A stretch of DNA of 64,000 nt from Reticulitermes speratus (taxonomy: Eukaryota > Arthropoda > Insecta > Blattodea > Rhinotermitidae), in NCBI GenBank assembly GCA_021186555.1, contig JAJKFL010000014.1, positions 27,606,033-27,670,032 on the forward strand. Direction: 5' to 3'. The position numbers and the translations under genes are program-made. This document shows, one piece after another, positions 1-12,123 of the stretch. Position 1 is the first letter of the stretch. Every line of letters starts with the position of its first letter. The notes under the pieces are model-generated. The model had not been told where the DNA came from. It saw only the letters and a program-made list of their open reading frames with translations, and made no database searches.

Positions 1-3000
1 TAACATTTCTCCCAAAAACGCTTATCAGGAATTGAGGGAACCACATACTTATTATTTGTCTTCCTGCAAAATAAAGTATATTTGAAAAAAAAATAGCCCT
101 AAAAGTCAGAATCAGATAATTTAAGCACATACGCTCCTCAATTTGACCACAGTAAAAAACAGTACTTCACAATGCGCAAACACCACATTCTTCACAATGG
201 TACTTTTTCTCCTTTGGTCGGTCCCACCTTTACAAACACTAAGGGCTCACTCCTGGCGTCCCGTGCACTGATCATATTACACATTTTGTCTAGTATATCA
301 CAAAATAGGCAAATCAGGGAATAAAATTAGTATCCTTTTTGTTAGAATCGTTCCTGTTATTTATGGCGTACCTTAAAATTTCATATGGGTATACAGGCAG
401 AAACATTGGGCCTGCCGTTTATGTACAAGGCAACTCTAATCATTGACAGACGTCAGTAAGTTATCACTGTTCTATTTGTCCTCTTTGTTTTATCAGTCTC
501 CATGTCGATTGTGAATTCAACATATCCAATAATTGCGCAGTAGTATGATCCCTTGTTGTTTTAGCTATGCTATAGACCCCATATTCCAATTGGCCTATTG
601 GTGTCTGACGTGTCAAAAGTGCAAGACTGACCCACATACCCGATTCACATAGCCTATTAACAGTGCAAACGGTTTATTTGGAATTCAGGTGGGCCGGACG
701 CTGACAACCACGTCTACGTACAGACCAGAAGATTTAAAAAATATGATTTCTTCACTAAAGAATAAAAAGTATGCACTTGGTATGTTATTTTATTGCCGAA
801 TGCGTTTTTTTTATGTTTTTTAATCTTGCGATTTTTTCATCCATTTATGGCCTGAAGTAAACTGAGCTGTATTGTGGGCCATTATGGCCGAAAATCGAAA
901 CTGCCTGATAAATTCTAGTGAACATCTCTGTCAAATTTCAACAGCACGTTTGGAAGCTGGTAGTCTTATTTTTGGTTTCTGTGCCGTTTAGAGGTTAAAT
1001 GTTCTGACGTTTAGGAGGAACGTGCTGCCTCCGCCGCAACAGGCTGAAAACTTAAATCTTTGGACGGTTTATGGGCTACCTGATGAAGTCCATTTCTAGC
1101 CTTAAGCAAACTGTGTTTTAATCTAGATCATGGCCGAAACTGGGGAGTTGCTCTAAAACTAGGCCGCATTATGGATAAGTATGCCTGAAAGTCGAAATTA
1201 CCTACCACAGAGGTAGCAAATTTTTTTTTCTACCTGGTGCCAGACTTTTACCAAAAGTCACGTACTTACCAATTCGAAGTGTTCCCAGACGACATTGATG
1301 CTTCCAGCAGTCAGCTTGTATGCTGACAGTCTTGGATATGCTTACTTGCTGCTATGTATTTTTGCACAGATCTCGAATACTGAGCTTATAAATGGTTGTT
1401 TTGAAAGCAACATAATCAGCACCATTTTCATTTTCAAGGCTGTTCCTTACGTCTGATTTGATATCATTCATTGTTGAGAATAATTATTCACATGAATATG
1501 CCCATCGGAAGAACGAATCACTGCTAAAGCCAGTCTTGGCAATGCCTAAAAACAGTATGACAACGACTTCCACGCATTTACAATTATATTTTCGGCTTTT
1601 TTTATTATACTCTGTGTTTGCTCAAACTTTTGACCGTCTTCTTTCAACTCGTTAAGTTTAGCAAGCCAAACGTAATTGTCTTGAAATTCTGCTACCTGCA
1701 TCTCCAAGCCATGAAAGCCAACCAATGAAACTGTTGCAGTTCTGGTACCTCGTAGTCAGTTTTGTCGGGATTTGTAATAAATCGGAACGCTGGCTCTAGG
1801 TTTCGGAACTTATTTAAACGTGCCTTCAGATTCTCCTATGAAAAGATGTTATATCTGAAAAATGTCGCACACTTCATTTTCTTCAATATCTTTGTCACAT
1901 TTACTACTCTCTTAGTGCTGTTTCATTACAAAAAAACTTAATGTGTGTGTATTCATATCGTGTTTAAATGTCTTGTACCCCCCCCCCCCCAAAGGTATTT
2001 TCCGGGTCCCTGTCTAACTACGGAACATAGGGCATGTCTTTATCACGTCTTTTTAAATCGCTGATAATATTGCTTTCTGTAACATTCAGATTTGTTACTA
2101 CGTATAATCGACCTGTACTCTTTTGTATGTATATGCCAATTACGAAACGATGGGAATGAACTGCCTTACGAACCATTTCCTTCTTCAGTCTGCTTTGTAA
2201 TAAATGTCATTGTAAGTGTAACTCAGGTACCTCATCCCCCCGCCCCATGCATGGAATACAGGTCAGCACGCTTTCATAATATTCGAGAGATTTCAGTTTT
2301 GATTTTCGTCTCAGAAACCAATCATCGTGCCTCAAATTTTCGTGGTTTTCCATAATCTGTCCAGGCAGATGCGTCGCGTCACCCGGAGGACAATTATCGC
2401 CTAAGATATGTCAATTGATACTGTCTTTTTTTGGCCATCACGTTCCCCGGACATCAATAAAAATTTATTTTACTGGTATATCATTGCAGTACGTGACGTC
2501 GATCATAGGGCAACAGACTGCAAGAGAGGGCTGAACTCCATTAGTGTATCATTCCGAAGAATAAGTTCACTGTGAACGAGGGTCGCTTTGATTATCCGTT
2601 GTGAACATGTACATTTCGGCGCTACATGTATTTAGCTTCTGTTCAGATCGGACAGTGTTGCCGGATCCATGCCCATTTGTCTTTAGACCACATACAGGAG
2701 AACGAATTCCCTCGAACTGTTTCGTGACTATGTTGTTAGACAAAATGCCAATGGCTGTCACATACTCTCAGATAGAGCAGTTTTTATAGGAATCGAAATG
2801 TCCGACACTTGACACTTGTGTAATGTACAGCACACGTTTCGGAAGTACTGGTTGTTATTCCGAATTGTAGAACGTCACTTTAACTGGAAATTTTAGAGCT
2901 GACATCGCGTATCTAGAGTCTGCCGCATATATTGTACCGACATGGAACAGAAATTTTGAGGCTGGTGGTTACGTGGGTGACGCGAAATATTTTGGACGCA

Positions 3001-4110
3001 GAATGGAACGTGTGCTTCGGCTGACATCATTACTCAAGTGAGAGACGCTGAGCTGCCTACAGATGCGAGTATGTGGGCGTGACCACAGCCTCCTAAAGTA
3101 TGCTAACTTAAGTTCAGAACACTAAATATTAGTATGTATTACCCAGTATCCAAATTTCTTTAAACATATAATCCTGCTGTTTCGATCTGTGGAATTTCCT
3201 TCTGATAGTCACCCGTAGAGTAGTACGTGAAAGCTGTATGAAATTATGTCGTGTGGGCGGAGTTTCTTCAAGGAAAGTGTGTGGTAATGTACAAAGTATT
3301 CCGATGAGTGGTACTCAAACGTTTTATTTTCCGGCATGTGAAGAGACGCGATTTAACTTTGCACCTCGTCATTCTTCTAATAATGCCAAGTTACAGTCAC
3401 AGTGGTGTGTTCGTGATGCAGTGAAGTTTCTCATTATGTGAACAACACGGCAAGCCGTCGTTTAACGTTAGAGTTGCGTTCCTGAAAATCGCAACGTAGA
3501 GCCAAATAACTTAGAATGAAACATTTTTTCCCCATAAGAATTAATTCAAATACAAGTGAGTCTGGCCTTTGAAGTAACAAGTCGGGAAATAACACGCATA
3601 GCCTAAGATCTCTGGAGTTTTCTGTCCGTTTCCTTTAATTCGCTTATCTTAAAAGAAGCAAGCTTTTAATTTTAACGAAGTAACGCTTTAGTAGGTCGTG
3701 CAGTTATATTTTAATTAAATTTATATTTAAATTCAGGTGGAAGGAAGATTTGTTTGGTTATTGCCGACAACAACGACCTGAGGTAATTTTCTCGTGTCTT
3801 CGGAATACCATTTTTGACTACTGAATATACAAGTTAGGAAACCTACACATAACAGAACAATTCAGGGGCGTTCGCCTCGTTTTGTGTATTTCGAAAACGC
3901 AAGACTTACAGGACAATTATATTGCACCAACGGTATACAAATGTTCCAAAAATCTAGGACCCGCCTCAAAATTGTAGGCGCCAAAAGGGTGACATAAAGC
4001 AAGTTACATACTAAGGACCCAAAAGTACGAGTATTAGGTGCCAAGGTAAAAAATTTAGTCACCATGTCGACCTGGAGCCCTGGATTTGTGCACCCCTCTA
4101 TTTGACATCA
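1..4110. other. unannotated AT-rich stretch
   Basis: I see no gene or complete repeat. All open frames are under 90 codons and resemble nothing I know. A run of 13 C lies at 1978-1990. A single half-motif of the foldback core (GACGTTTAGGAGGAACGTGC, then a CTGCCTCC block) lies near 1003-1040. Two loosely similar passages around 848-965 and 1070-1220 share fragments such as ATGGCCGAAA and may be an old duplication. Confidence 0.5.
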
Positions 4111-4209
4111 GTGGCGAATCCTAATCGGGATGTCGGGTGTAGCGGAAGGGTACTCAATGCGGCATTGCACCGTTCCGCTAAACCCGATCTCCGGATCAGG
4201 ATTCGCCAC
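4111..4209. repeat. 99-bp hairpin repeat (GTGGCGAATCCT termini)
   Basis: The outer ends are exact inverted copies (GTGGCGAATCCT at 4111 and its complement ending at 4209). The arms stay alignable for about 43 bp each, through CGGGTGTAGCGGAA and its complement, around a short loop. The size and shape suggest a miniature inverted-repeat element. I found no convincing target duplication: GACAT occurs near both ends but is not adjacent on the left. A diverged half-copy sits at 47929-47960. Confidence 0.6.
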
Positions 4210-4301
4210 GACATAGGCATGACGTTTTGCATTCGTATACTACTTCTTGTCAAAAAAATTCAAGCATAAATATTTAAAGGGCTGCGCTCCAGATGGGCAC
4301 A

Positions 4302-4553
4302 GTTTTTTATCATGTCTCGACAGCCCTTGTGGGCCTAGGCCTCTTTTATGAGGTTCCTCGATCACACTCATTTAGACACACCACACTCGGTAGGACTCCT
4401 CTAGACGAGTGATCGGTCCGTCGCAGATACCTCTACCTGACAACATACAACAATCACAAGAGAGAGACATCCATGCCCCGGGCGGGATTCGAACCCGCAA
4501 TACCAGCAAGAGATCTACCGTAGGCCCAGCCTTAGACCGCGCGGCCACTGGAC
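4302..4553 (-). mobile_element. SINE-B copy
   Basis: Read on the minus strand, this has a tRNA-Leu-like head ending at 4553 (GTGGCCGCGCGGTCTAAGGC type, here GGCCGCGCGGTCTAAGGCTG) with a B-box-like GGGTTCGAATCCCGCC. The family body follows (GATGTC, CTCTTGTGATTG, GTTGTCAGGTAGAGG) and then the tail GGCCTAGGCC...CTGTCGAG. It is full length but diverged, and target duplications are not evident. Confidence 0.85.
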
Positions 4554-4944
4554 TATTTATTTTAATAGTGAGCAGTGTTCCCTAATTCACGGCCAGGACT
4601 TTCAAGAGAACACGTCACACTTTAAGATATTGTCACTATGTGAAGAGGCACTTGCAGTTTAATCGAAGGCGATTGCTTGATTAGAACCACTGAAGGCCCC
4701 TGATTAGATAACATGTTTTAGGCTTGGACCATTGCATTTCTTCGTTGTGCATTCATAATTTCATCTTGTAGTTCATTTTCCTGTCTCGCAAGTGCAGAAG
4801 CTGTTGATCGTATGAAAAGCACAACTCCCATTACGATCCAACTTACCGATTAACTATGGGGAGAAGCTAATTGGCCATTCAGCTAATCCACAAATTTCCC
4901 GCCTGTCGAGGTAGGCCAAGGACTGTTACTGCGTTCACAGAAGA

Positions 4945-5172
4945 CCACTCAAGCCCGAGGTCCTGTGCAACTTTTCAAAACATTTATTTTTTTACAGTGA
5001 CGAGCTGTTAGACTCCCGCTCAAACCCCAAGTGGTCTACTGCCTCTTGTCGGCTATCCGTCACGGCATATTCAATATCTTCACAGCTACTCTCCGTATCA
5101 AGAGGCCGATTTCACGATCGGTACCCCGGGGACGCGCAATGTCGTGGTGACAGGGATCCACGTAACAAGTCT
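4945..5172 (+). repeat. dispersed repeat F, copy 1
   Basis: This aligns along its length with 21705-21930. Shared landmarks in order are CCTGAGG/CCCGAGG, a TTTTTACAG or TTTTTACCG block, CCCCAAG, CTTGTCGGCT, TTCAATRT, TTCRCAGCTACYCTCC, and GGTGACAG then GATCCACGT or GACCCACTT. Both copies lie on the plus strand. I recall similar translated fragments as recurrent insect hypothetical proteins, so it is probably an internal piece of a larger mobile element. The family identity is unknown to me. Confidence 0.65.
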
Positions 5173-5253
5173 CTTAAGAAGGGCAACAAACATTTGTTGT
5201 GTTATGTTGAGTATTTACCGACATAAAAGGATTGTGATGATGTCTTAATTTGC

Positions 5254-5490
5254 AAGGTAAAGGTAAAGATTTCCCTGTACATCCCCTGAAAGCATGTAGG
5301 GTGGGAGTGCAGATATAGTGCCACTCATTTTTCATTTCGGCACTGGCTGGAGGTGAGTGTGGTCAGCCCCACTCCCCGGCCACTTTACCCCTGGGAAAGA
5401 CCCCCCCCCCCAGTACGCATTGTACAGGAGGCTAGGTGGGCCGCACAGCCGGTCTGGAAGTTTCAGAGAAGAGCTAAATACTAGCAGGGT
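5254..5490 (-). mobile_element. SINE-A copy, head missing
   Basis: In minus orientation the tail begins at AAGGTAAAGGTAAAG (5254). The body follows: the CATGAAGG-like segment, GAGTGG, the GGCCGGG/GGGGTAAAG box seen here as CCCCGGCCACTTTACCCC, a C-run (about 5400-5412), TGTACAGGAGGCTAGGTGGGC and GCCGGTCTGG. The tRNA-like head that should follow is absent. SINE-B inserted 13 bp further on has its own target duplication and does not explain the loss. Confidence 0.8.
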
Positions 5491-5492
5491 GT

Positions 5493-5766
5493 AATTGCAG
5501 TTATGCTGATCCCAGCGGCCGCGCGGTCTAAGGCTGTTCGCTTGCTGGGATTGTGGGTTCGAATCCCGCCGGAGGCATGGATGTCTGTCTCTTGTGAGTG
5601 TTGTGTGTTGTCAGGTAGAGGTCTCTGTGGTGGGCTGATCACTCGTCCAGTGGAGTCCTACCGAGTGTGGTGTGTCTAAATGAGAGTGATGGTGAAGCTC
5701 CGAGAATGGGGCAAGCCATGACTCGAAAACGTGTCGAAAGTGCCACATGAAAAAAAATTGCAGTTA
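5493..5766 (+). mobile_element. SINE-B copy with 11-bp TSD
   Basis: The element body is 5504-5755. The tRNA-Leu-like head (GGCCGCGCGGTCTAAGGC; B box GGGTTCGAATCCCGCC) is shortened in the anticodon region compared with other copies. It ends in an A-rich run. The direct repeat AATTGCAGTTA occurs at 5493-5503 and 5756-5766, giving a clear target-site duplication and exact borders. Confidence 0.92.
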
Positions 5767-5769
5767 CGG

Positions 5770-6805
5770 TTGTCGAGGTCTAAAAATACGTATCTCTGTG
5801 CCCAGTCCGTAGCTACTGACTTTGCGGCAGTAAATTAAAAACATGTGTTACGTTCATGTAGGACGTTTAATTTTGCTGCGTGTTTCCAAAATTTCACATA
5901 TGAAAATGGGAAAGGGGGACAAAGTACATTTATCATTCATAAAGGAGTATCTTTCAATCAGTGAATCAGCTGCCGCATATCTACGAGCATGAATAATTGT
6001 GAAACGCGACTGTACCAAATGTATTACGTTTCCATGGCCCTGATTCTTCCTAATGGTGTATCAGACTCATTTCGGTATCAAATACTATTGTTCCTACGCA
6101 GTGCACCGTATGTGGCTGGATATTGCGTCAGGCTATGTTGGAGGCCAACAGCCAGGCGATACGTCATATCCGGGCAAGGTGTTGACCATGAGTCGCGGTG
6201 CCGAAGCTTAGGGTCTTGTGTCGTGACCCTGGCTTGCGTGCAGCCATGCACAATCCAAGGGTCCGTGGATTACCACACCACACCGTGATAAAAGAATGAA
6301 TAGCGGCCCACTATATATTGCAATCTATTCTCTTTATAAGTAGGCTGCATTAAAAATGTCGGCTTGTTTTAATTGCGTTTTGAGAATTCATTATTACTAA
6401 CAGGCTCGTGTTACGCCACTGCAGTGTCCACACATGTGTAACTGTGAGTATCAGCATTGGTGGAAATTTGCTGGACTTTGGCCGTCTTATTACTGGGAAA
6501 CGAGAATGGACGAAGTCGAGAAACCCAGTGATACAAATTGTAACATGCAATCGTCAGAACCCGCCAGAAATGGTTTGTTGAAATTATGCACATCGCAGAA
6601 ACTTGAGTAACGCGAGATACGAACCCGTGTATACTGTCGAACAAAGTTAATAAACCGAGTCTGTGGAACAGAGTATTTGAGTAAATTATAGTCGGTCAGC
6701 TGGTAAGAGGTTCTGCATATAAAAATCGAAGATTTATTATCATCGTCTTTAAAGAGCCGGCCACTGAACTTATTCTCATCCAGCTGAATTACGTTCACGC
6801 TCTGT
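5770..6805. other. unannotated stretch
   Basis: I see nothing recognisable here. Short open frames occur on both strands (up to about 100 codons) without known motifs. Confidence 0.5.
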
Positions 6806-6809
6806 TTCT

Positions 6810-6975
6810 GTAAGGTCCTTTTTAATGTAGTCCTCCCATCTACGCTTGGTTATTCCAAACGGTACCTTTCCTTAAGGTTTTATGACTATAAAATCTTTTC
6901 TATTTCTTCTGTCAGTACTGCAAGTCCTGACCGTCTCATCCGCCTTGATCTTTCTGATAATAAAAGTAGAAGAGT
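6810..6975 (-). mobile_element. non-LTR retrotransposon 3' end, fragment
   Basis: Reverse-strand translation gives pieces of the conserved C-terminus of insect non-LTR ORF2: an RMRRSGL-like segment (the usual R-MRW-GHV block) near 6945, then GKVPFG, then the hallmark KRRWEDYIKKDL near 6815-6850. Frames are broken between the pieces, including two stops. Only about 165 bp survive, so the clade cannot be assigned. Confidence 0.6.
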
Positions 6976-6979
6976 ACGA

Positions 6980-7855
6980 ATTTTTAAGCTGATTATTATG
7001 TAGATGTCATTATTTTCCTGTCTCTTTTTCTCGCCTAAGTCCAAATATTCTGGATTCTCAAACACCCTCAGTCTTACAAAAATGTGTAGTATTCGCTAGA
7101 GCACTTCGCCGTCTTTCATCATCACACGTTAAACCAGTACGTGTAAGAGCGAGGAGGTAAAGATCCACGCATGCCTGCGAGTGGTCAGCCTGACGTTTGT
7201 GGTTATGTACGCCTCGTGGAGAGATACGCCGGTTCTCTTTAGCTACCTTCAAAGTAATTCTTGACTTAGTGGTAAAGAGCAAATGCCCAATAACCAGAAA
7301 GTTTATTTATCTAGATAAACATACTTTAATCAGGCTCCGAAGTAAATTTGTGTTGGGAGGTAGATATAATCCGAGAGTATAGTAAGTTATTTCTTTGTTT
7401 ACGGAATCAAAACTGTCACTAACATTGCAGATCTCTTCTCTGTATTGTAAAAAGTGCCTCTCTATGGCAGCCATAACTCGTCAGATAATAACGAAAGAAG
7501 CTTGAAATTGTGGCAGTACTTTTAGGTTGATCATGAGATGTGCCGTTCCAATTATAATCATTGTCGGCGTAAACATGCTTCGGTCAGCCTTGCAGCTTCG
7601 TACTTTGCCGACACCATTGATCAGGCTGTCTCTTAAAAACTTCTCAAATTAATGGCGTGAATATGCAATGAAACTGTGATTTCACAGTAGCCGTCAAGGG
7701 CTGTGATATATACGAAAGTCTCAATTGATTGGTTCTTTGTGAAAATCGTAGCTGTCATAATTTCCTATCGAACTTTGAACGGATTGTATACTAGTACGAT
7801 GACAGAGTACATTAGTATACTGACAACGAGTAATCTGAAGGCGGGAGTAGAGCCA
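6980..7855. other. unannotated stretch
   Basis: I see no gene or recognisable repeat. Short open frames only. Confidence 0.5.
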
Positions 7856-7856
7856 A

Positions 7857-7940
7857 TAAACCAACTATTTAAAGTGTATTATTTCATTTATTGTATTCGA
7901 AGATGATAAATGAAATAATACAGTGTGTATTGTTGGATTA
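7857..7940. repeat. 84-bp AT-rich hairpin
   Basis: The left arm (about 7857-7900) carries CCAACTATTTAAAGTGTATT then ATTTCATTTAT. The right arm (about 7902-7940) carries the complement, ATAAATGAAATAATACAG then TATTGTTGGATT. The arms are about 38 bp, imperfect, with almost no loop. This may be a small MITE or a cruciform-prone relic. Confidence 0.6.
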
Positions 7941-7944
7941 TTTT

Positions 7945-9025
7945 CTTATTGCACTGATATGCGCGGTAAATATGTGTCGGAAAAAACCCAAACGTCGGTT
8001 AGTTTAAGTGTACCTAAGACAATGGACAACGTCCGATATGAGATTTGAGATTGTCACAGCGGTGTTGCAGAAAATTCAGGCCTTGTCTACTGGTAAATAG
8101 TTGCCACTTGACATGGTGCAACATTCCAGAAAATTTAAATCCTCAGTGACCGATGTAACTGATGCAAAGAGTGATTTGATTAGTAGTACTATGCATTAAG
8201 AACGCTATTATGATCAAATTCGCTAAAGGCAATGGGCGGTAATAGACTGTTCTGTACACGTGTTGTATTGGCCTCTTCCTGTATCAAAAGACGCTACAAG
8301 CCATGATGGTTCACCTGTTACTGCCCAAGAAGGACGCAGTATAACCAGGCCTTTCTGTGCTTAAATCTAGGCTACGGATATGTAAGCAGCTGTAGATTTG
8401 TTGTGGCCTTACATGGGTCTGCTGCTTTCGTGTTATCCATTTTTCAGTCTTAATTGACGTCTGTTCGAAACTTGAAAACGAATTCCGTTCTCTAAGAAAT
8501 TAATGGTTTTGTTGCGAATTTATTACAAGTCATGAAAAATGTGTCATATCTAGTTCTTTTACCTTTCATATTTTGTAAGTGATTTTTACCTTTTCTTTCG
8601 TGACTTTCGTAGTGAATGGGAGGTAGGGGAGAATTGTGTCGAGGTTTCTTTTCTTTCAGTACAGTTTTAAATTGGTAGTGCAACAAATGGAGCTTTAATG
8701 TATGTACACCAAAAATAATTGTCATATTGAGCCTACTTTTAAACACATGTGAACTAATATGTACGGTGGTTTATTGTTTATTGCCTTGTGATTGCCTTTT
8801 CCTGTCAGTGATTCCGGCCATAAATACCTGTACAAGGTTCTTATAGTAGTTCGGAGTTTCAACTCTTTTCCACGCAAGAAAATGTTATAACTTTATTAAT
8901 TAACAAAGTTGAAAACAAGCTCGGAAATGTATTTCGCAAAGCCTAACAGTTCTGGCCCACCATAAAAAATCCTTCTGTTTAATTTTCTCTAAAGTTACGG
9001 AGAAGTGTTTTGAACGTACATGTTT
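7945..9025. other. unannotated stretch
   Basis: Nothing recognised. The sequence is AT-rich with only short open frames. Confidence 0.5.
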
Positions 9026-9029
9026 CTTT

Positions 9030-9275
9030 TTCTTCTTTCTCTACAACTTTTGTTCGAAATATTTTTTTCTCTGTGACAGTTACTTCGTGATTGAAGTTTT
9101 AAACGCCAGCACAAACTTATCTAAATGATCGTGTGAAGTACCCGTTATTGTTGCAGTATTTTGCCGAACATTTTGAAAGTATCGACGAATTTGGTGCAAC
9201 TCTCCAATATGAAATTTTAGGAAAATCTTTTCAGTAGTTATCGAGTTAATACGTCCGTACAGATTGACGAATATA
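9030..9275 (+). repeat. dispersed repeat E, 5' part
   Basis: This shares landmarks with 19040-19365: CTACAACTTTTGT, then GAAATATTT/GAAACATTT, then AAGTACCCGTTATT, then GAAAATCTTTTCAGT versus GAAAATCCGTTCAGTG. The GACAGACAGAC block typical of other copies is missing; it stops near a CGTCCGTACAGATTGACG remnant. Strongly diverged. Confidence 0.5.
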
Positions 9276-9852
9276 GTGGCACCTTTTTTTAATTTTTCGT
9301 TGTGACCGTGCCGAAAATTAGCAATCTAGGATGAAAAATGAACGTAGATTTGTGAGGGTATATGCAGTGGACAATTTACGAATTCGGAGGTTAGTTATGT
9401 ACCTTCTGCATTCTTTCTAACAACGGATAAAACAATACGCAGAACTTTCTGCATGGCACAGTATCTGCCATTAGAAGTTCTAGTTACTAATCTGGTCGTG
9501 AAATTTTCTGCTTTTGCGCAACTTTTAAGTTTATCGCTTTGTTCATGAAATCCCTCCATTACACCATATCTTGAGTCATATTAATCTGGTCTACCATTTT
9601 ATACCTTGTTTCTCCAAGATCCGTTTTAATATTCTACTTCATCTACTTCTAGTTATGAAAGGCATTAGAAATCCCATTAGTCCCAAAATTTAAACTTCTC
9701 AGTACAATCGCCAGGAAAATGGATTTCAACTCTGCTGTACTTAAGCATCCTTTAATATTTCAAAATGGAGTTTCTGCTCCTGAGAATGCTGAGTTGATAC
9801 ATAGAATCCAAGTTTATTTTGTAGCCAACGAAGTAGTATGTCATAAGCGAAC

Positions 9853-9990
9853 CTGTTTACGCTTTGATTTTAGGCTTCCGCCGCGATGTTGATGAGATCT
9901 ACGCTCTTCTGGGATATTACGCAGCGTCGTGTGGTAATTACCACACGACGCTGCGTAATATCCCAGAAGAGCACAGATCTGTTTACGCTT
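9853..9990 (+). mobile_element. foldback element FB1 with 12-bp TSD and perfect palindrome
   Basis: The direct repeat CTGTTTACGCTT occurs at 9853-9864 and 9979-9990 and brackets the element (about 9865-9978; the right TSD overlaps the last bases of the outer AGATCT arm). Inside is an uninterrupted perfect 70-nt palindrome, 9903-9972, with 35-bp arms meeting at GGTAATTACC. AGATCT lies just outside on both sides. An unpaired tail with TTCCGCCGCGATGTTGATG (about 9876-9894) exists on the left only. The central CGACGTTTCGG segment of the sister copies is absent, leaving no loop. Confidence 0.9.
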
Positions 9991-9994
9991 GTAA

Positions 9995-10735
9995 GCGTGT
10001 TTGGTCGGGTCATGTTTATTTTTAATCTTCTATTGCTCAGCTAATCTGAAATTGCTAAGTGAACTCTTCACCGATCACAGTCGTTTATTTCTTCCCATTC
10101 GGGGCGAGGCGCGGATGTGTGTCTGCATTTTTTCTGTGTTTGTGTTGTCCTGTCTCTTTTGCAATGGGCCGATCCCCCTTGCGAAGAGTTCTACCAAGTG
10201 TCTAAAAGATAGAGAAGCCAGGAGAAGAGAAGGCCGGGGGTCGCTGCGGCCTGTAACGCCATAAAAACAGGAGATAAAAATGAGCTATCTAGGGAAATAA
10301 ATGACCTGTCTCTCACCTTTAGGTTGATGCTTCTAATTATAGATTATTTAACGACGTTTTGTGGCTATACATGTAAAATAGACGAATTGTATTTAGTGAG
10401 GATTTAGAATGACGCAACTGAGGCCTATTTAAATGTATTATCCCATGTTTGGTTCAAGGCTTGCACGATATCAGAGTGCAGTATGAAAACCCTTGCATGG
10501 TGGTTAACAGCATGACTGAACAAAGTACGCTGAATGTACTGGTAAAGAACATACATTACTTCTTTACTGTTCTCATACTACCGATCCGTGTTTCAGCTGC
10601 AGTGGATATTTCCTGTTAGGTTCTTTATTGTTATTGACTTCGCAGTATGAATCGGGACAGAGAAAGTTTAACGTGTCGAGATCTTTTTTTTAAAAGATGC
10701 TGTCGGTATCTCAGACTGTATAGCGCGGAGTGATA
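9995..10735. other. unannotated stretch
   Basis: I see no gene or repeat. An 87-codon open frame at 10001-10264 starts with a hydrophobic stretch but resembles no known protein. Confidence 0.5.
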
Positions 10736-10739
10736 TGAG

Positions 10740-10925
10740 GACTGGTGAACTGGGAAGCATTTGGAAGGAATCGGTCATGCCCTGGTCGGAATACTAACCC
10801 GGCGTTTGTCCGGAGTGACGGCGGCAAACTAAGAAAAGCTTGGTCAAAGCAACCGGAGTTCCGGGCGATTTCTAACCGGGTACCTTCCGAATGCAAGTCA
10901 AAAGCACTACCGCTACACCAGCCTG
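10740..10925 (-). mobile_element. tRNA-headed SINE (family D), probable
   Basis: Reading from 10925 on the minus strand: GGCTGGTGTAGCGGTAGTGC gives an A-box, then GACTTGCATTCGGAAGG (an Ala-type TGC anticodon context), then GGTTAGAAATC as a degraded B-box. The downstream body (10740-10860) is GC-rich and unlike its surroundings, but has no second copy here. This is a SINE head rather than a functional tRNA, because the acceptor stem does not close. Confidence 0.5.
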
Positions 10926-10929
10926 CTCT

Positions 10930-11505
10930 GTAACCTGCCGTGGTGGCAGTGTAGCATTGTATAGCAACATTTCGTATGACGTGGTATTTTGAATGTAATT
11001 GACTTTTGATACCAGGGGAAAATGGTAATAATTCGCTTCAAATTAATGGACGTTTGCCAGGAAATTACGTGGTTTCTCGGTAACAAGAATTTTTGGTAAT
11101 GACCTTGTAAAATGCGCAAGAATACTCTCGATCTGTGTTAATTTCGAACTTCTTCCCGTGCCAGACACTTCGAAACGCAGCTGGCATGCCAGTACTGAGT
11201 CCCAAAAATTGTTCGGTTAAGAAAAATGAAATTATGTGTGAATACTTAGGGTATTCTGTAGCTAAAATTTACTGATCACTCCGTTAGGCTAAAGTTTTTG
11301 AAGAACTTTTTTTTAATATTTTACTACAATATCCAGAAAAATACACGCGTTGGTGTAATGTATTTTCCTGCCGTCATTTGTGAATAATAGTAATTTATTT
11401 TGCAGTATCCTGTACAGAGGTCGAAATGTTTGGAAAACTGATGAAACAATGTCTGCTGGTGCCTCATTATGGCCTTCGCCTTCGAATGTTACGCAAGATT
11501 AATTT
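10930..11505. other. unannotated stretch
   Basis: Nothing recognised. Confidence 0.5.
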
Positions 11506-11509
11506 GATA

Positions 11510-11660
11510 CAGTTTTAGGCGCATTTGCAAAACAATTGCGAATAGCGACTATTAACTTCGTCATATCTGCCCTTTGTATGGATCAGAATGATTCCCACTG
11601 GACGGATTTTAGTGAGTTCATATTTGGAATTTTTACAAAATTTGTCGCCGCCTTTCGATT
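11510..11660 (-). repeat. dispersed repeat E, fragment
   Basis: On the minus strand this shows the order GACGAATTTTGTAAAAATT, AAAATCCGTCCAGTGGGA, a degraded Cys/Asp-rich block in place of GACAGACAGAC, ATGACGAAGTTAATAG, then CGCATTTG...GCGCCTA. The same order occurs at 13395-13625 (minus), 19040-19365 and 36300-36505 (plus). Confidence 0.6.
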
Positions 11661-12123
11661 TGGATTAAAATCGAACAAAATAAGACACTTTACATGAAGA
11701 CAGACGTACTACATTTACGATCTCTCGCCATGACTGGTCTTTGTAATTAAGAAGGACTGTGTTCTGTGTAAGATACGTAGTGAGGCACAAGAAGAAACAG
11801 TTTTATGATTGAGACTGTGTTTTCTGTGAGGTACGACCTGAGGCTGAATAAACAGTTAAGCATCGAGCATCGAGTATGGTCGATTATAAATCTACCCGTA
11901 TACGACATTGCAATTCTCGACTTTAAATCTGTTGCTCAAGTACGGAAAATCTGCTAACATGTGTTCAAATACTGGTGTTTTTTGGAACGCATTCACGAAT
12001 TTTAACATCTAGAGACAATAGCAGCGAACGCTCCAGAAGTGTTACTTCGGCGTGCGTTTCAACTTATAGCATTGCACATTACTCTGTATTTCTTATTAAA
12101 TCTTATAAATTAAATAAAAATTA
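11660..12123. other. unannotated stretch
   Basis: Nothing recognised. An open frame (11975-12247) runs into the foldback arm and is probably fortuitous. Confidence 0.5.

Noticed and set aside
5510-5580. Possible functional tRNA-Leu gene
   Set aside because: Good A and B boxes but shortened anticodon region, no closing acceptor stem, and the SINE-B body and TSD follow.
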